DNA of 64,000 nt from Amycolatopsis sp. NBC_00345 (GCF_036116635.1 NZ_CP107995.1:9548001-9612000), one strand, 5' to 3'. Numbered from the stretch's first letter, positions 33,301 through 40,836 are shown. Made by a program: numbers and translations. The notes: generated from the letters alone by a model not told the origin.

Positions 33301-33814
33301 CCAGGGTGAGGCCGGAGCGGCGGGTGAACTTGGCCTTCGGGCCGGGCCCGTCGAAGGTGCCGGGCACGCCGTGCGCGAACGACATCTGGTGCACCTGGCC
33401 GTTTTGCTTCACCGTGACGTCGAAGCGGTGCGACAGCGCGTTCACCGCCGACGCGCCGACGCCGTGCAGCCCGCCCGAGGTCTTGTAGCCGGAGCCGCCG
33501 AACTTGCCGCCGGCGTGCAGCCGCGTGAGCACCAGCTCGACGCCGGAAAGGCCGGATTTGGCGTGGACGCCGGTGGGGATGCCGCGCCCGTCATCGTCGA
33601 CCTGCACACTGCCGTCCGCGTGCAGGGTGACGATGACGCGGCTCGCGTGGCCGGCCACGCCCTCGTCGGTCGAGTTGTCCACGACCTCGGAGAAGAGGTG
33701 GTTGATGCCACGGCTGTCGGTGGAGCCGATGTACATCCCGGGGCGTTTCCGGACCGCTTCGAGACCTTCGAGATGCGTCAGGTCGTCGGCCCCGTACAGA
33801 GTTTCAGCAGTCAC
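30311..33814 (-). CDS. parE: DNA topoisomerase IV-like subunit B, interrupted by an intein
   Basis: 1167 codons from GTG 33814, of which 484 are an intein; spliced size 683. The frame is open 36 codons further upstream, but the family normally begins near TAETLYGADDLTHLEGLEAV. GHKL ATPase: N-box EVVDNSTDEG (43-52), GRGIPTG and the GGLHGVGASAVNALS loop. The TOPRIM motif EGDSALG (465-471) is interrupted by the intein and resumes SARMARVSEYQALLPLRGKI; DADVDG further on is the second metal motif. With ParC it forms an ATP-driven decatenase/relaxase. Confidence 0.93.
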   Translation of the reverse strand: MTAETLYGADDLTHLEGLEAVRKRPGMYIGSTDSRGINHLFSEVVDNSTDEGVAGHASRVIVTLHADGSVQVDDDGRGIPTGVHAKSGLSGVELVLTRLHAGGKFGGSGYKTSGGLHGVGASAVNALSHRFDVTVKQNGQVHQMSFAHGVPGTFDGPGPKAKFTRRSGLTLVGKMKRGERGGTSIRYWYDTRYFETGSSLDVEGVRGKLRNTAFLVPGVTYVLRTAIEDTINEETFHFPHGLVDMVDFLTPDGEKPVCGTLVINGEGTYKENAADASGVMQSNVERRAEVEVALRWGTGYERTVECFTNTIRNVHGGTHRRGFDRAVTKSLQEAIGKTRGLLKPKEDPPTLEDALEGMTAVIHVRIPEPQFTSQTKDELSTAGITRVIQGVVDKHIKAWVDDRRTKSEAKVVLQKVVDAARVRLTQKQQKDAARRKTALEGAAMPPKLVDCRTTGVARSELFLVEGDSALGCFTGDTRVALASGESRSFADLAADWEQGTTHFGYTTNKAGRVVVVPLVEPRLTKRAAPLVRVTLDNGESVRCTPDHLFRLRDGSYRRADALTPGDSLMPLYRSVSAKAEGDKLDGYERVWMNDRDEWVYTHYLADSYNLRHELDSAGNGNVRHHVDVDKRNNDPRNIRRMTWEDHAALHASMMGEHVHAGYRAWLANGGLEFKSAMLSTQWQDPAFREACLARLAARNEDPAFRERIEQGFQDWYASLSDSEKATYAERMRQRQAEYWAHPEHRADAAERVRIFFAAPGRRAEWSERSKAQWQDEELLAWRSQATTEQFADPAECERQRAAVLAWHDQNPEFGERHSIRMKIRMSDPATGHLSKVQAGRAHYVASVSRTERVAKQNDGRRIAALKRLSGLLSLPDAELGDAYEALRLEQARTGLRFAKLLAHFDGDHARLREAASQVNHTVAAVEPLSETADVYDLTVEGYHNFALEAGVFVHNSARMARVSEYQALLPLRGKILNVQKASLGDTLKNAEIASIVQVLGAGTGRTFDLTTMRYGRVILMADADVDGSHIRTLLITLFAKYMRPVIEDGRLYAAMPPLHKLVTKGRSPETHFTFTQREMETKFAELERSGKQIVTPVQRFKGLGEMDADELWETTMNPATRAVRRINFDDAEAAETALELLMGEKVEPRRNWLVESSDRVDREAIDV
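30950..32401 (-). other. Intein in ParE/GyrB-type subunit with HNH-type endonuclease
   Basis: 484 residues (472-955 of the precursor), inserted inside the TOPRIM EGDSALG/S motif. Blocks: A CFTGDTRVALASG; B RCTPDHLFRL (71-80); F VYDLTVEGYHNFALEAG; end VFVHN followed by extein Ser. The insert between B and F carries HHVDVDKRNNDPRNIRRM with EDHAALH (about 153-179), an HNH-type nuclease motif. A long Arg/Trp/Glu-rich stretch of repeated helices (DPAFRE..., DPAFRER..., WQDEELLAW...) follows, resembling DNA-binding NUMOD-type repeats. The nuclease type therefore differs from that of the ParC intein. All splice-junction residues are present. Confidence 0.92.
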
Positions 33815-34071
33815 GAGGTCGCTCTCCCGGATCAAGACAAGCTGGCGGTGGATAAGGGCTCGGTGCGCACGCCGGAGCGGCGCTCCCGGGCTGACACCGT
33901 ACTGCAGGATATCCGCACCCACCGACAGGTTCGGCGCCCTCCGGCCCGGGTGTGGCGCGACGGCGTGTCCCAGGTCACCGGTATGGTCAAGAAGGAATAC
34001 ATCTTGCGCGCGAGCGGTTGAGCGGACCAGTAAGGGCAGAGCGCAGGAACCACCAGCGTCGAGGAGCGGTC

Positions 34072-35163
34072 ATGCAGTTCGGAATCTTCACGGTGGGCGA
34101 CGTCACGACGGACCCCACCACGGGCACGGCGCCGTCGGAGCACGAGCGCGTCAAGGCGATGGTCCGGATCGCCCTCAAGGCCGAAGAGGTCGGCCTGGAC
34201 GTGTTCGCCACGGGGGAGCACCACAACCCGCCGTTCGTGCCGTCGTCGCCGACCACCATGCTCGGCTTCATCGCGGCGCAGACCGAGAAGCTGGTCCTCT
34301 CCACGTCGACCACGCTGATCACCACGAACGACCCGGTGAAGATCGCCGAGGACTTCGCGATGCTGCAGCACCTCGCCGACGGCCGCGTGGACCTGATGAT
34401 GGGCCGCGGCAACACCGGGCCGGTCTACCCCTGGTTCGGCCAGGACATCCGCCAGGGCATCCCGCTGGCCATCGAGAACTACGCGCTGCTGCGCCGGCTC
34501 TGGCGCGAGGAGGTGGTGGACTGGGAAGGCAAGTTCCGCACCCCGCTGCAGGGCTTCACGTCCACCCCGCGCCCGCTCGACGACGTGCCGCCGTTCGTCT
34601 GGCACGGCTCGATCCGCAGCCCGGAGATCGCCGAGCAGGCCGCGTTCTACGGCGACGGCTTCTTCGCCAACCACATCTTCTGGCCGACGCAGCACTACCA
34701 GCAGCTGATCGCCTTCTACCGCCAGCGCTACGAGCACTACGGCCACGGCCAGGCCGACCAGGCCATCGTCGGCCTCGGCGGGCAGGCGTTCATCCGGCCC
34801 AAGTCGCAGGACGCGTGGAACGAGTTCCGGCCGTACTTCGACCAGGCGCCGGTGTACGGGAACGGGCCGTCGCTGGAGGACTTCACCGACCAGACACCGC
34901 TGTCCGTCGGCAGCCCGCAGGAGGTCATCGACAAGACGCTGACCTTCCGTGAGCACTTCGGCGACTACCAGCGCCAGCTGTTCCTGATGGACCACGCCGG
35001 CCTGCCGCTGAAGACCGTGCTGGAGCAGCTCGACCTGCTCGGCGAAGAGGTGGTCCCGGTGCTGCGCAAGGAGCTGGAGGCGAAGCGCCCGGCGCACGTC
35101 CCGGACGCCCCCACACACGCGTCGCTGAAGGCCGCGCACGACAGCGAAAACACCCTCGTCTGA
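34072..35163 (+). CDS. LLM-class flavin-dependent oxidoreductase
   Basis: 363 residues from ATG 34072 (GAGGAG 6 bases upstream; an open extension to 33952 is rejected). Luciferase-like TIM barrel: MQFGIFTVGDV, FATGEHHNPPFVPSSP, LSTSTTLITTNDPVKIAEDF and GRVDLMMGRGN are typical of the FMN-dependent CE1758-type subgroup. It needs reduced FMN and O2; the partner FMN reductase gene follows after 107 bases. Substrate unknown. It is divergent from parE with 257 bases between starts; I found no clear operator there. Confidence 0.88.
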   Translation: MQFGIFTVGDVTTDPTTGTAPSEHERVKAMVRIALKAEEVGLDVFATGEHHNPPFVPSSPTTMLGFIAAQTEKLVLSTSTTLITTNDPVKIAEDFAMLQHLADGRVDLMMGRGNTGPVYPWFGQDIRQGIPLAIENYALLRRLWREEVVDWEGKFRTPLQGFTSTPRPLDDVPPFVWHGSIRSPEIAEQAAFYGDGFFANHIFWPTQHYQQLIAFYRQRYEHYGHGQADQAIVGLGGQAFIRPKSQDAWNEFRPYFDQAPVYGNGPSLEDFTDQTPLSVGSPQEVIDKTLTFREHFGDYQRQLFLMDHAGLPLKTVLEQLDLLGEEVVPVLRKELEAKRPAHVPDAPTHASLKAAHDSENTLV

Positions 35164-35175
35164 GTTTGTCCCGTT

Positions 35176-35232
35176 GTGCCCTGAAGGCCACCTTCAGGGA
35201 CGTACATGCCCTCAAGGTGGCCTTCAGGGCAC
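35176..35232. repeat. Dispersed palindrome, family A, copy 2
   Basis: Perfect 19-bp outer arms (35176-35194 GTGCCCTGAAGGCCACCTT; 35214-35232 complement). The left arm is itself a smaller palindrome (CCCTGAAGG-CCA-CCTTCAGGG). The 9-base centre ACGTACATG corresponds to TCGGATATG of copy 1, with the same flanking CCCTCA. It lies 12 bases after the LLM gene stop and before the FMN reductase gene, on the co-directional path, so a full terminator here would separate two genes expected to work together. Confidence 0.8.
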
Positions 35233-35270
35233 AGCTGAGCAGAGTCCGAATCCGAGTCGGGAGAAGAGAA

Positions 35271-35876
35271 ATGACCGCACGCAGCATTGCCGTGGTCACC
35301 GCCGGGCTGAGCCGGCCGTCGTCGACGCGGCTGCTGGCCGACCGGCTGGCGGAGGCCACCCGCGCCGCGCTGGGCCCCGAGACCACGGTCGAGGTGGTCG
35401 AGCTGCGCGACGTGGCCGTGGACGTCACCAACAACATGCTCACCGGCTTCCCCAGCCCGCGGTTGCGCGAGGTGGTCGACACGGTGACGCGCGCCGACGG
35501 GCTGATCGCCGTCACGCCGGTGTTCACCGCGTCGTACAGCGGGCTGTTCAAGTCCTTCTTCGACGTGCTGGACAAAGAAGCCCTCGACGGCAAGCCGGTG
35601 CTGCTCGCCGCGACGGGCGGCACGGAACGGCACTCGCTCGTGCTGGACTTCGCCCTGCGCCCGCTCTTCGCCTACCTTCGCGCAACGCCGGTGGCGACGG
35701 GTGTGTACGCGGCTTCGTCGGACTGGGGCAGCGTCGCCGCGACGGGCGCGTTGCAGCAGCGTGTCGAGCGCGCGGCGGGCGAGCTGGCGGCGCTGGTCTC
35801 CGCGGCACCCGAGTCCGTGGCCGAGCCGGAGTTCGCGTCGGTTCCGTTCGAGCAGCTGCTTTCCGGTGGTGTGTAA
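35271..35876 (+). CDS. NAD(P)H-dependent FMN reductase (CE1759-like)
   Basis: 201 residues from ATG 35271 (GAGAAGAG upstream). Flavodoxin-like fold: IAVVTAGLSRPSSTRLLADRL at the phosphate loop, TPVFTASYSGLFKSFFDVLD at the flavin site and AATGGTERHS. It should supply reduced FMN to the adjacent LLM monooxygenase. Its stop lies 5 bases from the stop of the convergent sigma-factor gene. Confidence 0.87.
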   Translation: MTARSIAVVTAGLSRPSSTRLLADRLAEATRAALGPETTVEVVELRDVAVDVTNNMLTGFPSPRLREVVDTVTRADGLIAVTPVFTASYSGLFKSFFDVLDKEALDGKPVLLAATGGTERHSLVLDFALRPLFAYLRATPVATGVYAASSDWGSVAATGALQQRVERAAGELAALVSAAPESVAEPEFASVPFEQLLSGGV

Positions 35877-35881
35877 GGGCT

Positions 35882-37135
35882 TCAGCGCAGGTTCGTGATG
35901 CGGCGGGCCAGGAACCGGCGGTCCGCCTCGTTGGTCGCCAGTTCCAGCGCCCGGCGGTAGGCCTCGGCGGCTTCCGGCCGGCGGCCGAGCCGGCGCAGCA
36001 GGTCGCCGCGGGTGGCGGGCAGCAGGTGGTAGCCCGCCAGCCGCTCGTCCGCCTGCATGGCCGTCACCAGTGCCAGGCCCGCCTCGGGGCCGTCCGCCAT
36101 GGCGACGGCCACCGCGCGGTTCAGCTCCACGACCGGCGAGGGCAGGCGTTTCACCAGCTCGCCGTACAGCGCCGCGATCTGCGGCCAGCCGGTCGCGTCG
36201 GCGGTGGGTGCGCTTGCGTGACAGGCCGCGATCGCCGCCTGCAGCTGGTACGGCCCGGCCGAGCCGCGGCCGAGCGCCGTTTCCACCAGCACCAGCCCTT
36301 CCTCGATCGCGGTCGCATCCCAGCGGGAACGGTCCTGGTCCTCGAGCGTGACGAGCTCGCCGTCGTCGTCGAGGCGCGCGTCGCGGCGTGAGGACTGCAG
36401 CAGCATCAACGCGAGCAGCCCCTCGATCTCCGGCTCGGCCGGCCTCAGCTCCGCCAGGGTGCGGGTGAGCCGGATGGCCTCCGCGCACAGGTCATGGCGG
36501 CCGGGCTCGTCGCCGGCGGTGGCCGCGTAACCCTCGTTGAACAGCAGGTACAGCACTCCCAGCACGGCCGTCGTCCGCTCCGGCAGCAGGTGTGCGGGCG
36601 GCACGCGGTAGGGGATCCCGGCTTCGCGGATCTTGCGTTTCGTCCGCACCAGGCGCTGCGACATCGTGGACTCGGTGACCAGGAACGCCCGTGCGATCTC
36701 CGCCGTGGTCAGCCCGGCGAGCGTCCGCAGCGTCAGCGCGACGCGGCCCTCCAGCGGCAAAGCCGGGTGACAGCAGGTGAACATCAGCCGCAGCCGGTCG
36801 TCCCGGACGCCGCTGGGGTCGGCGTCCGGTTCGTCGTGCGAAGCGAGTGTCGCGACGTCGCGGAGCTTCGCTGCTTCGGTGGCGCTTCGCTTGAGACGCG
36901 TCAGGGCGTGGTTACGCGCGGTTGTCGTGAGCCAGGCGCCCGGCCGTTCGGGGACGCCGTCTCGAGGCCAGCGTTCGAGCGCGCGGGTCATCGCCTCCTG
37001 CACGCACTCCTCGGCCAGGTCCCAGTCGCCGGTCAGCCGGATCAGCGTGGCGACCACCCGGCCGCCTTCCTCGCGGAAGACGGCCGTGACCGCGGCCTCG
37101 GTGTTCAGGCTTGTTCCTTTGCTTCGAAAGGCCAC
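35882..37135 (-). CDS. ECF-type RNA polymerase sigma factor (ECF42-like, with C-terminal extension)
   Basis: 417 residues if the GTG at 37135 is used. The family normally starts (M/V)NTEAAV, which here would need CTG at 37106-37108, directly overlapping the YCII stop; I list the ordinary GTG start but the CTG is a real alternative. Sigma2 domain WDLAEECVQEAMTRALERWP, sigma4 region LAGLTTAEIARAFLVTESTMSQRLVR, then a ~200-residue TPR-like C-terminal extension typical of ECF42 (NEGYAATAGDE, YQLQAAIAACHA, LNRAVAVAMADGPEAGL). No anti-sigma factor; the partner is the YCII/DGPF protein encoded just upstream. Confidence 0.88.
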   Translation of the reverse strand: MAFRSKGTSLNTEAAVTAVFREEGGRVVATLIRLTGDWDLAEECVQEAMTRALERWPRDGVPERPGAWLTTTARNHALTRLKRSATEAAKLRDVATLASHDEPDADPSGVRDDRLRLMFTCCHPALPLEGRVALTLRTLAGLTTAEIARAFLVTESTMSQRLVRTKRKIREAGIPYRVPPAHLLPERTTAVLGVLYLLFNEGYAATAGDEPGRHDLCAEAIRLTRTLAELRPAEPEIEGLLALMLLQSSRRDARLDDDGELVTLEDQDRSRWDATAIEEGLVLVETALGRGSAGPYQLQAAIAACHASAPTADATGWPQIAALYGELVKRLPSPVVELNRAVAVAMADGPEAGLALVTAMQADERLAGYHLLPATRGDLLRRLGRRPEAAEAYRRALELATNEADRRFLARRITNLR

Positions 37136-37464
37136 AGCGGACGGACCTCGATGGGCCCCCACAACGCGGCCGGGTGCTTCGAGGCGACCTCGATCGCCTC
37201 GTCCAGGTCCGCGCACTCCAGCAGGTCGAAGCCGAGGATCTGCTCCTTCGTCTCGGCGAAGGGCCCGTCCGACAGCAGCACCTCGCCGTCCTTCACCCGC
37301 ACGGTGGTCGCCATGCTCGCGGGCCGGAGCCGGTCGCCCAGCAGCCGCACGCCGCGGCCGTCCATCTCCTCCACCCACGATTCGGTGGCCGGGTCGGCGG
37401 GACCGTCCTCGGGCGGCTTGCCGTCCTCGTGGGTCAGGCCGCAGATCAGCAACATGTAGCGCAT
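37105..37464 (-). CDS. YCII/DGPF-domain protein paired with ECF sigma factor
   Basis: 119 residues. YCII fold with the signature DGPFAETKEQILGFDLLEC and MRYMLLICG start. Proteins of this family are encoded next to ECF42 sigma factors and are thought to modulate them or act in the same response; the biochemical role is unproven. It is the first gene of the two-gene operon. Its promoter space (37465-37584) is shared with the divergent ArsR gene. Confidence 0.87.
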   Translation of the reverse strand: MRYMLLICGLTHEDGKPPEDGPADPATESWVEEMDGRGVRLLGDRLRPASMATTVRVKDGEVLLSDGPFAETKEQILGFDLLECADLDEAIEVASKHPAALWGPIEVRPLWPFEAKEQA

Positions 37465-37550
37465 CGGATCGCTCCTTCTCTCGGGTGTTTCCTACCCGAC
37501 CACCGGGGACGGCCGAAACAGACAGCGGTCGCGGGCCCGTTTGGAAACCT

Positions 37551-37562
37551 AAGTAGTTACTT
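37551..37562. promoter_or_regulatory. ArsR-type operator
   Basis: AAGTA-GT-TACTT, a 12-bp palindrome 22 bases before the ArsR start. Size and position fit autoregulation by ArsR-family repressors of the ArsR/SRPBCC type. Confidence 0.6.
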
Positions 37563-37584
37563 GACTATTGGCGTGGGTGAGCGG

Positions 37585-37947
37585 ATGGTTAAGGACATGG
37601 TTAACGATGGAGCGTGGCTCGACCGGGTGTTCCAGGCCCTCGCCGACTCCACCCGGCGCGAACTCGTCGAACGGCTGGTCCGCGGACCGGCCGCGGTGAG
37701 CGAGCTGGCCCGGCCGTTCGCCATGTCGCTGCCCGCGGTGATGCAGCACCTCCAGGTGTTGCAGGACTGCGGCCTGGTGCGCTCGGAGAAGAGCGGCCGG
37801 GTCCGCACCTGCCGGCTCGAACCGGCGGGGCTGCGGCTGGCGGAGGAGTGGCTGGGCGCCCAGCGCACCGACTGGGAGCGCCGGCTGGACCGGCTCGGCG
37901 ACTTCCTCACCGAAGACCCGTCAAGACCCGACCAAGGGAGCACGTGA
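37585..37947 (+). CDS. ArsR-family regulator
   Basis: 120 residues from ATG 37585 (ATG 37597 also possible). Winged-helix domain: VFQALADSTRRELVERLVRGP, recognition region SLPAVMQHLQVLQDCGLVRSEKSGR. No cysteine metal site, so it is of the non-metal group usually paired with SRPBCC genes. Its stop and the next start share one base (TGATG). Confidence 0.9.
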   Translation: MVKDMVNDGAWLDRVFQALADSTRRELVERLVRGPAAVSELARPFAMSLPAVMQHLQVLQDCGLVRSEKSGRVRTCRLEPAGLRLAEEWLGAQRTDWERRLDRLGDFLTEDPSRPDQGST

Positions 37948-38381
37948 TGACCGACGTTTTCACCAAACACGCCACGTTCACACTCGAACGCCACTATTCG
38001 ACGCCGCCCGCGAAGGTGTTCGCCGCGTGGTCCGGCCCCACGGCCAAGGCGGCCTGGTTCGCCACGCCGGGCGGCGAGCACACGCTGGACTTCCGCGTCG
38101 GCGGTCAGGAGGTGAACTCCGCTCGCGGGCTGGTGTTCACCGGGGAGTACCACGACATCGTGCCGGGGGAGCGGATCGTCTATTCGGGCACGCTGCGCTC
38201 GCCCGCGGGGGTGATCACGACGATTTCCGTGACCACCATCGAGCTGGAGTCCGACGGTGACGGCACCCGCCTGGTCCTCACCGAGCAGGGCACGTTCCTC
38301 GACGGGCACGAGGACCCGTCCTGGCGGGTGCAGGGCACTGGTGACTGGCTGGACCAGCTGGGCGCTTACCTGGCCGGTTAG
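37947..38381 (+). CDS. SRPBCC/AHSA1-domain protein
   Basis: 144 residues. Activator-of-Hsp90-like START fold: LERHYSTPPAKVFAAWSGPTAKAAWFATPG, GEYHDIVPGERIVYSGTL and VQGTGDWLDQLGAYL. The fold forms a hydrophobic ligand pocket. The ArsR-SRPBCC pair is widespread, with the SRPBCC protein as likely ligand-binding or stress-response partner. Function not defined experimentally for most members. Confidence 0.88.
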   Translation: MTDVFTKHATFTLERHYSTPPAKVFAAWSGPTAKAAWFATPGGEHTLDFRVGGQEVNSARGLVFTGEYHDIVPGERIVYSGTLRSPAGVITTISVTTIELESDGDGTRLVLTEQGTFLDGHEDPSWRVQGTGDWLDQLGAYLAG

Positions 38382-38489
38382 GCCGGGTGCGGCCGAGGTA
38401 GTCCACATCGGACTCGCCCGGGGGGTCGCCGGGCATGGGCGGTCCGGGGCGGGCAGACTGGCGGAATCGGACACGGGAGGGGAAAGCGC

Positions 38490-38924
38490 GTGGGAGTCGG
38501 CAAGCCGGTGAAGCGGGTGGCCGCGGCAGTGGCCGGCGGGGTGCTGGTGGCCGTCGGCGTGGTCCTGCTGGTGCTGCCGGGGCCCGGGCTGTTGCTGGTG
38601 CTCGCGGGGCTGATCGTGCTGGCCTCGGAGTTCCCGGCGCTGGAGAAGTTCGTCGACCCCGTGCGCAAGCGCGCGATGAAGGCGGCGGAGGACAGCGTTT
38701 CGTCACCGCTGCGCATCGCGGGCTCGGTGCTCGCCGGTCTGTGCCTGCTCGGCGCCGGCGTGGTGTGGGGCCTGGTGAAGTCACTCCCGTTCGGCGGCTG
38801 GAGCGCGGGCTCGAGCCTGATCCTGTCCGGGCTGATCCTGTTCACGCTGCTGATCTGGAGTTACCGCCGGGTGCAGGCCCGTCGCGCGGCCCCGGCGCCG
38901 GACGAGCCGGCGCCGGAGGTCTAG
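38490..38924 (+). CDS. PGPGW-type small membrane protein
   Basis: 144 residues from GTG 38490 (GGGAGGGG upstream). Two helix pairs, with VLLVLPGPGLLLVLAGL as the family signature (TIGR02611-type putative transmembrane protein) and a second hairpin near 80-120. Short charged tail. Role unknown; single gene. Confidence 0.8.
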   Translation: MGVGKPVKRVAAAVAGGVLVAVGVVLLVLPGPGLLLVLAGLIVLASEFPALEKFVDPVRKRAMKAAEDSVSSPLRIAGSVLAGLCLLGAGVVWGLVKSLPFGGWSAGSSLILSGLILFTLLIWSYRRVQARRAAPAPDEPAPEV

Positions 38925-38945
38925 GCCAGGCGGGTCACCGCGAGG

Positions 38946-39677
38946 TCAGGCGACGGCTTCCTCGCCGGCGCACACCTTGTCCAGCAGCGCGACCAGCTCG
39001 CCGGGCGCGTCGACCATCGCGTCGTGGCCGCTGTGCAGTTCGAAGTAGCGCCAGCCGGCCGACTCGTCGACCCGGGGCGGAGCGGGCCGGGGTTCGGCGC
39101 CGGGTTCGGTGACGCAGCGGAGGTAGACCTGCTCGACGCCGTCGTTCCAGCCGTCCGGCAGGTGCAGCGGCGTGGTGACCGTGGCGTAGGGCTGCGCGGT
39201 CATCCGGCGCCGCACCCAAGCCAGGTCGTCGCCGCGGACGCCCATCGCGGTGGCGTCGCCGACCGGGATCACGGCCACGCCGTCGGCCACCGTGCGTGCC
39301 TGGGCGATGAGGTCTCCGTACTGGGTCGCCGTGATGACGCTGTCGCCGTCGACCGGCACCACGCTGTCCAGATGGACCAGTCGGCGCACGGCCGGGTGCC
39401 GCAGCGCGGCGGTGACGCCGGCCGCGACCAGGCCGCCGTAGCTGTGCCCGACCAGGGTCACGCCGGTCAGCTCCTCGGCCTCGATCAGCGCCAGCACATC
39501 GGTGATGTGCGTGTTCAGGTCGACGTCCGGGGTCAGCAGGTGGGCTCGCTCGCCGAGGCCGGTGAGCGTGATCGCGTGCGCGTCGTAGCCCAAGCCCCGC
39601 AACGGTCCGAGGGTTTCGCGCCAGCACCAGCCGCCGTGTTGCGCGCCGTGGATGAGGACCAGGGGGTCGCCGGTCAT
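38946..39677 (-). CDS. Alpha/beta hydrolase, plant-esterase-like
   Basis: 243 residues. Oxyanion segment LIHGAQHGGWCW (8-19), nucleophile elbow VGHSYGG (Ser at about 98), acid region and late His in HSGHDAMVDAPGEL (about 216). The arrangement matches the methylesterase/salicylic-acid-binding-protein-like group common in actinomycetes. It is followed in transcription order by nothing and preceded 28 bases upstream by the TetX-like oxygenase gene, so the two are likely co-transcribed. Confidence 0.87.
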   Translation of the reverse strand: MTGDPLVLIHGAQHGGWCWRETLGPLRGLGYDAHAITLTGLGERAHLLTPDVDLNTHITDVLALIEAEELTGVTLVGHSYGGLVAAGVTAALRHPAVRRLVHLDSVVPVDGDSVITATQYGDLIAQARTVADGVAVIPVGDATAMGVRGDDLAWVRRRMTAQPYATVTTPLHLPDGWNDGVEQVYLRCVTEPGAEPRPAPPRVDESAGWRYFELHSGHDAMVDAPGELVALLDKVCAGEEAVA

Positions 39678-39705
39678 GGGTTTTCCTCCACTGTCGAGGT
39701 GACTG

Positions 39706-40836
39706 TCAGTCGTTCTGCTGGGCGCCGGCGAACAGCTCGATCAGGTTCTGAGCGGGGTTGCCGTCCGAGAGGGCCGCGGTGCGCTCGGCACTCTCGGTGG
39801 CGGCCTTGGCACTGCGGGGGAACATGGCCTGCTCGTATTCGGTGAGCGCGGTCTCGACGTCGCCGGGGTGCGCGGCGAGCGCTTGGCCGAGTTCGGCGCC
39901 GTCGTAGATGGCCCAGTTGGCGCCTTCGCCGTCCGGGGCCGCGAGATGCGCGGCGTCGCCGAGCAGGGTCACGCCCGGCACCCGGTCCCACTGGTGCCCG
40001 GTCGGCAGCGCGTAATGCGGGCGCAGGACCAGCGGGGTGTCGCTTTCGGTGATCAGCGTGGTGAGTTCCGGGGCCCAGCCATCGAATTCCCGTGCGATCA
40101 GCGCGGCGGGATCGGCGAGATCGATGTCCGCGAACCAGTCCAGCGGTTCGGCGAAAGTCACGTAGGTGTGCAGGGTGCCGCCGCTCTCCCGGTGCGCCTG
40201 GATCCCCCTTCCCCCCGTGTTCGCGGGCGCGACCATCGACCCGGCGCCGACCGCTTTCGCGGCGACCGGGTGCCGGGTGTCCGCCTCGAACAGGTAGGTC
40301 TCGACGAACGACGTGCCGACGTACTCCGGCGTGGCGGTGGAGAGCCGCGACCGGACCCGTGACCACGCGCCGTCCGCGCCGACCAGCAAGCTCGTGCCGA
40401 CGGTGCTGCCGTCGGCGAAGGTGACCTCGTGCCGACCCTCGCCGAGGGCGTGGACGCTGCTGACTTTGTGTCCCCAGTGGACTGTGCCGGCCGGGAGCGA
40501 GTCGAGCAGGAGCTGCCGCAGATCGGCACGTTGCACCTCGGGGCGCCCGCCCGTGCCGTCGTCGGCTTTGTCGAGCAGGACGGCCCCGTCCGGCGCGAGA
40601 ACCCGTATTGCTTGACGGCCCGCCAGGATGAGGCCGCGGAATTCGGCGGTCAGGCCCGCCGCCTCGATGGCGAGCTGTCCGTTGTAGTCGTGGATGTCGA
40701 GCATCCCGCCCTGCGAACGTGCCGACGGGGAGGCTTCGGCCTCGTAGACCGTGACCGGGATGTCGTGGACGTGCAGGACACGGGCCAGGACGAGGCCGCC
40801 GAGTCCGGCACCGATGATCGTGACGGGGGTGTTCAT
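39706..40836 (-). CDS. FAD-dependent oxidoreductase, TetX-like
   Basis: 376 residues from ATG 40836, which has an AAAAAGGAG site; a 17-residue upstream extension is rejected. FAD motif IIGAGLGGLVLARVL at the start, then ARSQGGMLDIHDYNGQLAI, a pattern typical of the TetX-like subgroup. The second motif is VTLLGDAAHLAAPDGEGAN. TetX enzymes hydroxylate tetracyclines, but many relatives act on other aromatics, so resistance is only a possibility. It lies directly downstream of a MarR gene on the same strand (89-base gap), suggesting MarR control. Confidence 0.85.
   Translation of the reverse strand: MNTPVTIIGAGLGGLVLARVLHVHDIPVTVYEAEASPSARSQGGMLDIHDYNGQLAIEAAGLTAEFRGLILAGRQAIRVLAPDGAVLLDKADDGTGGRPEVQRADLRQLLLDSLPAGTVHWGHKVSSVHALGEGRHEVTFADGSTVGTSLLVGADGAWSRVRSRLSTATPEYVGTSFVETYLFEADTRHPVAAKAVGAGSMVAPANTGGRGIQAHRESGGTLHTYVTFAEPLDWFADIDLADPAALIAREFDGWAPELTTLITESDTPLVLRPHYALPTGHQWDRVPGVTLLGDAAHLAAPDGEGANWAIYDGAELGQALAAHPGDVETALTEYEQAMFPRSAKAATESAERTAALSDGNPAQNLIELFAGAQQND

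Noticed and set aside
32174..34021. 615-codon plus-strand frame opposite parE
   Set aside because: Shadow of parE; no recognisable protein features.
34061..35163. LLM oxidoreductase and parE sharing a regulated divergent promoter
   Set aside because: No palindrome or paired motif was found in 33815-34071; simple back-to-back placement is enough.
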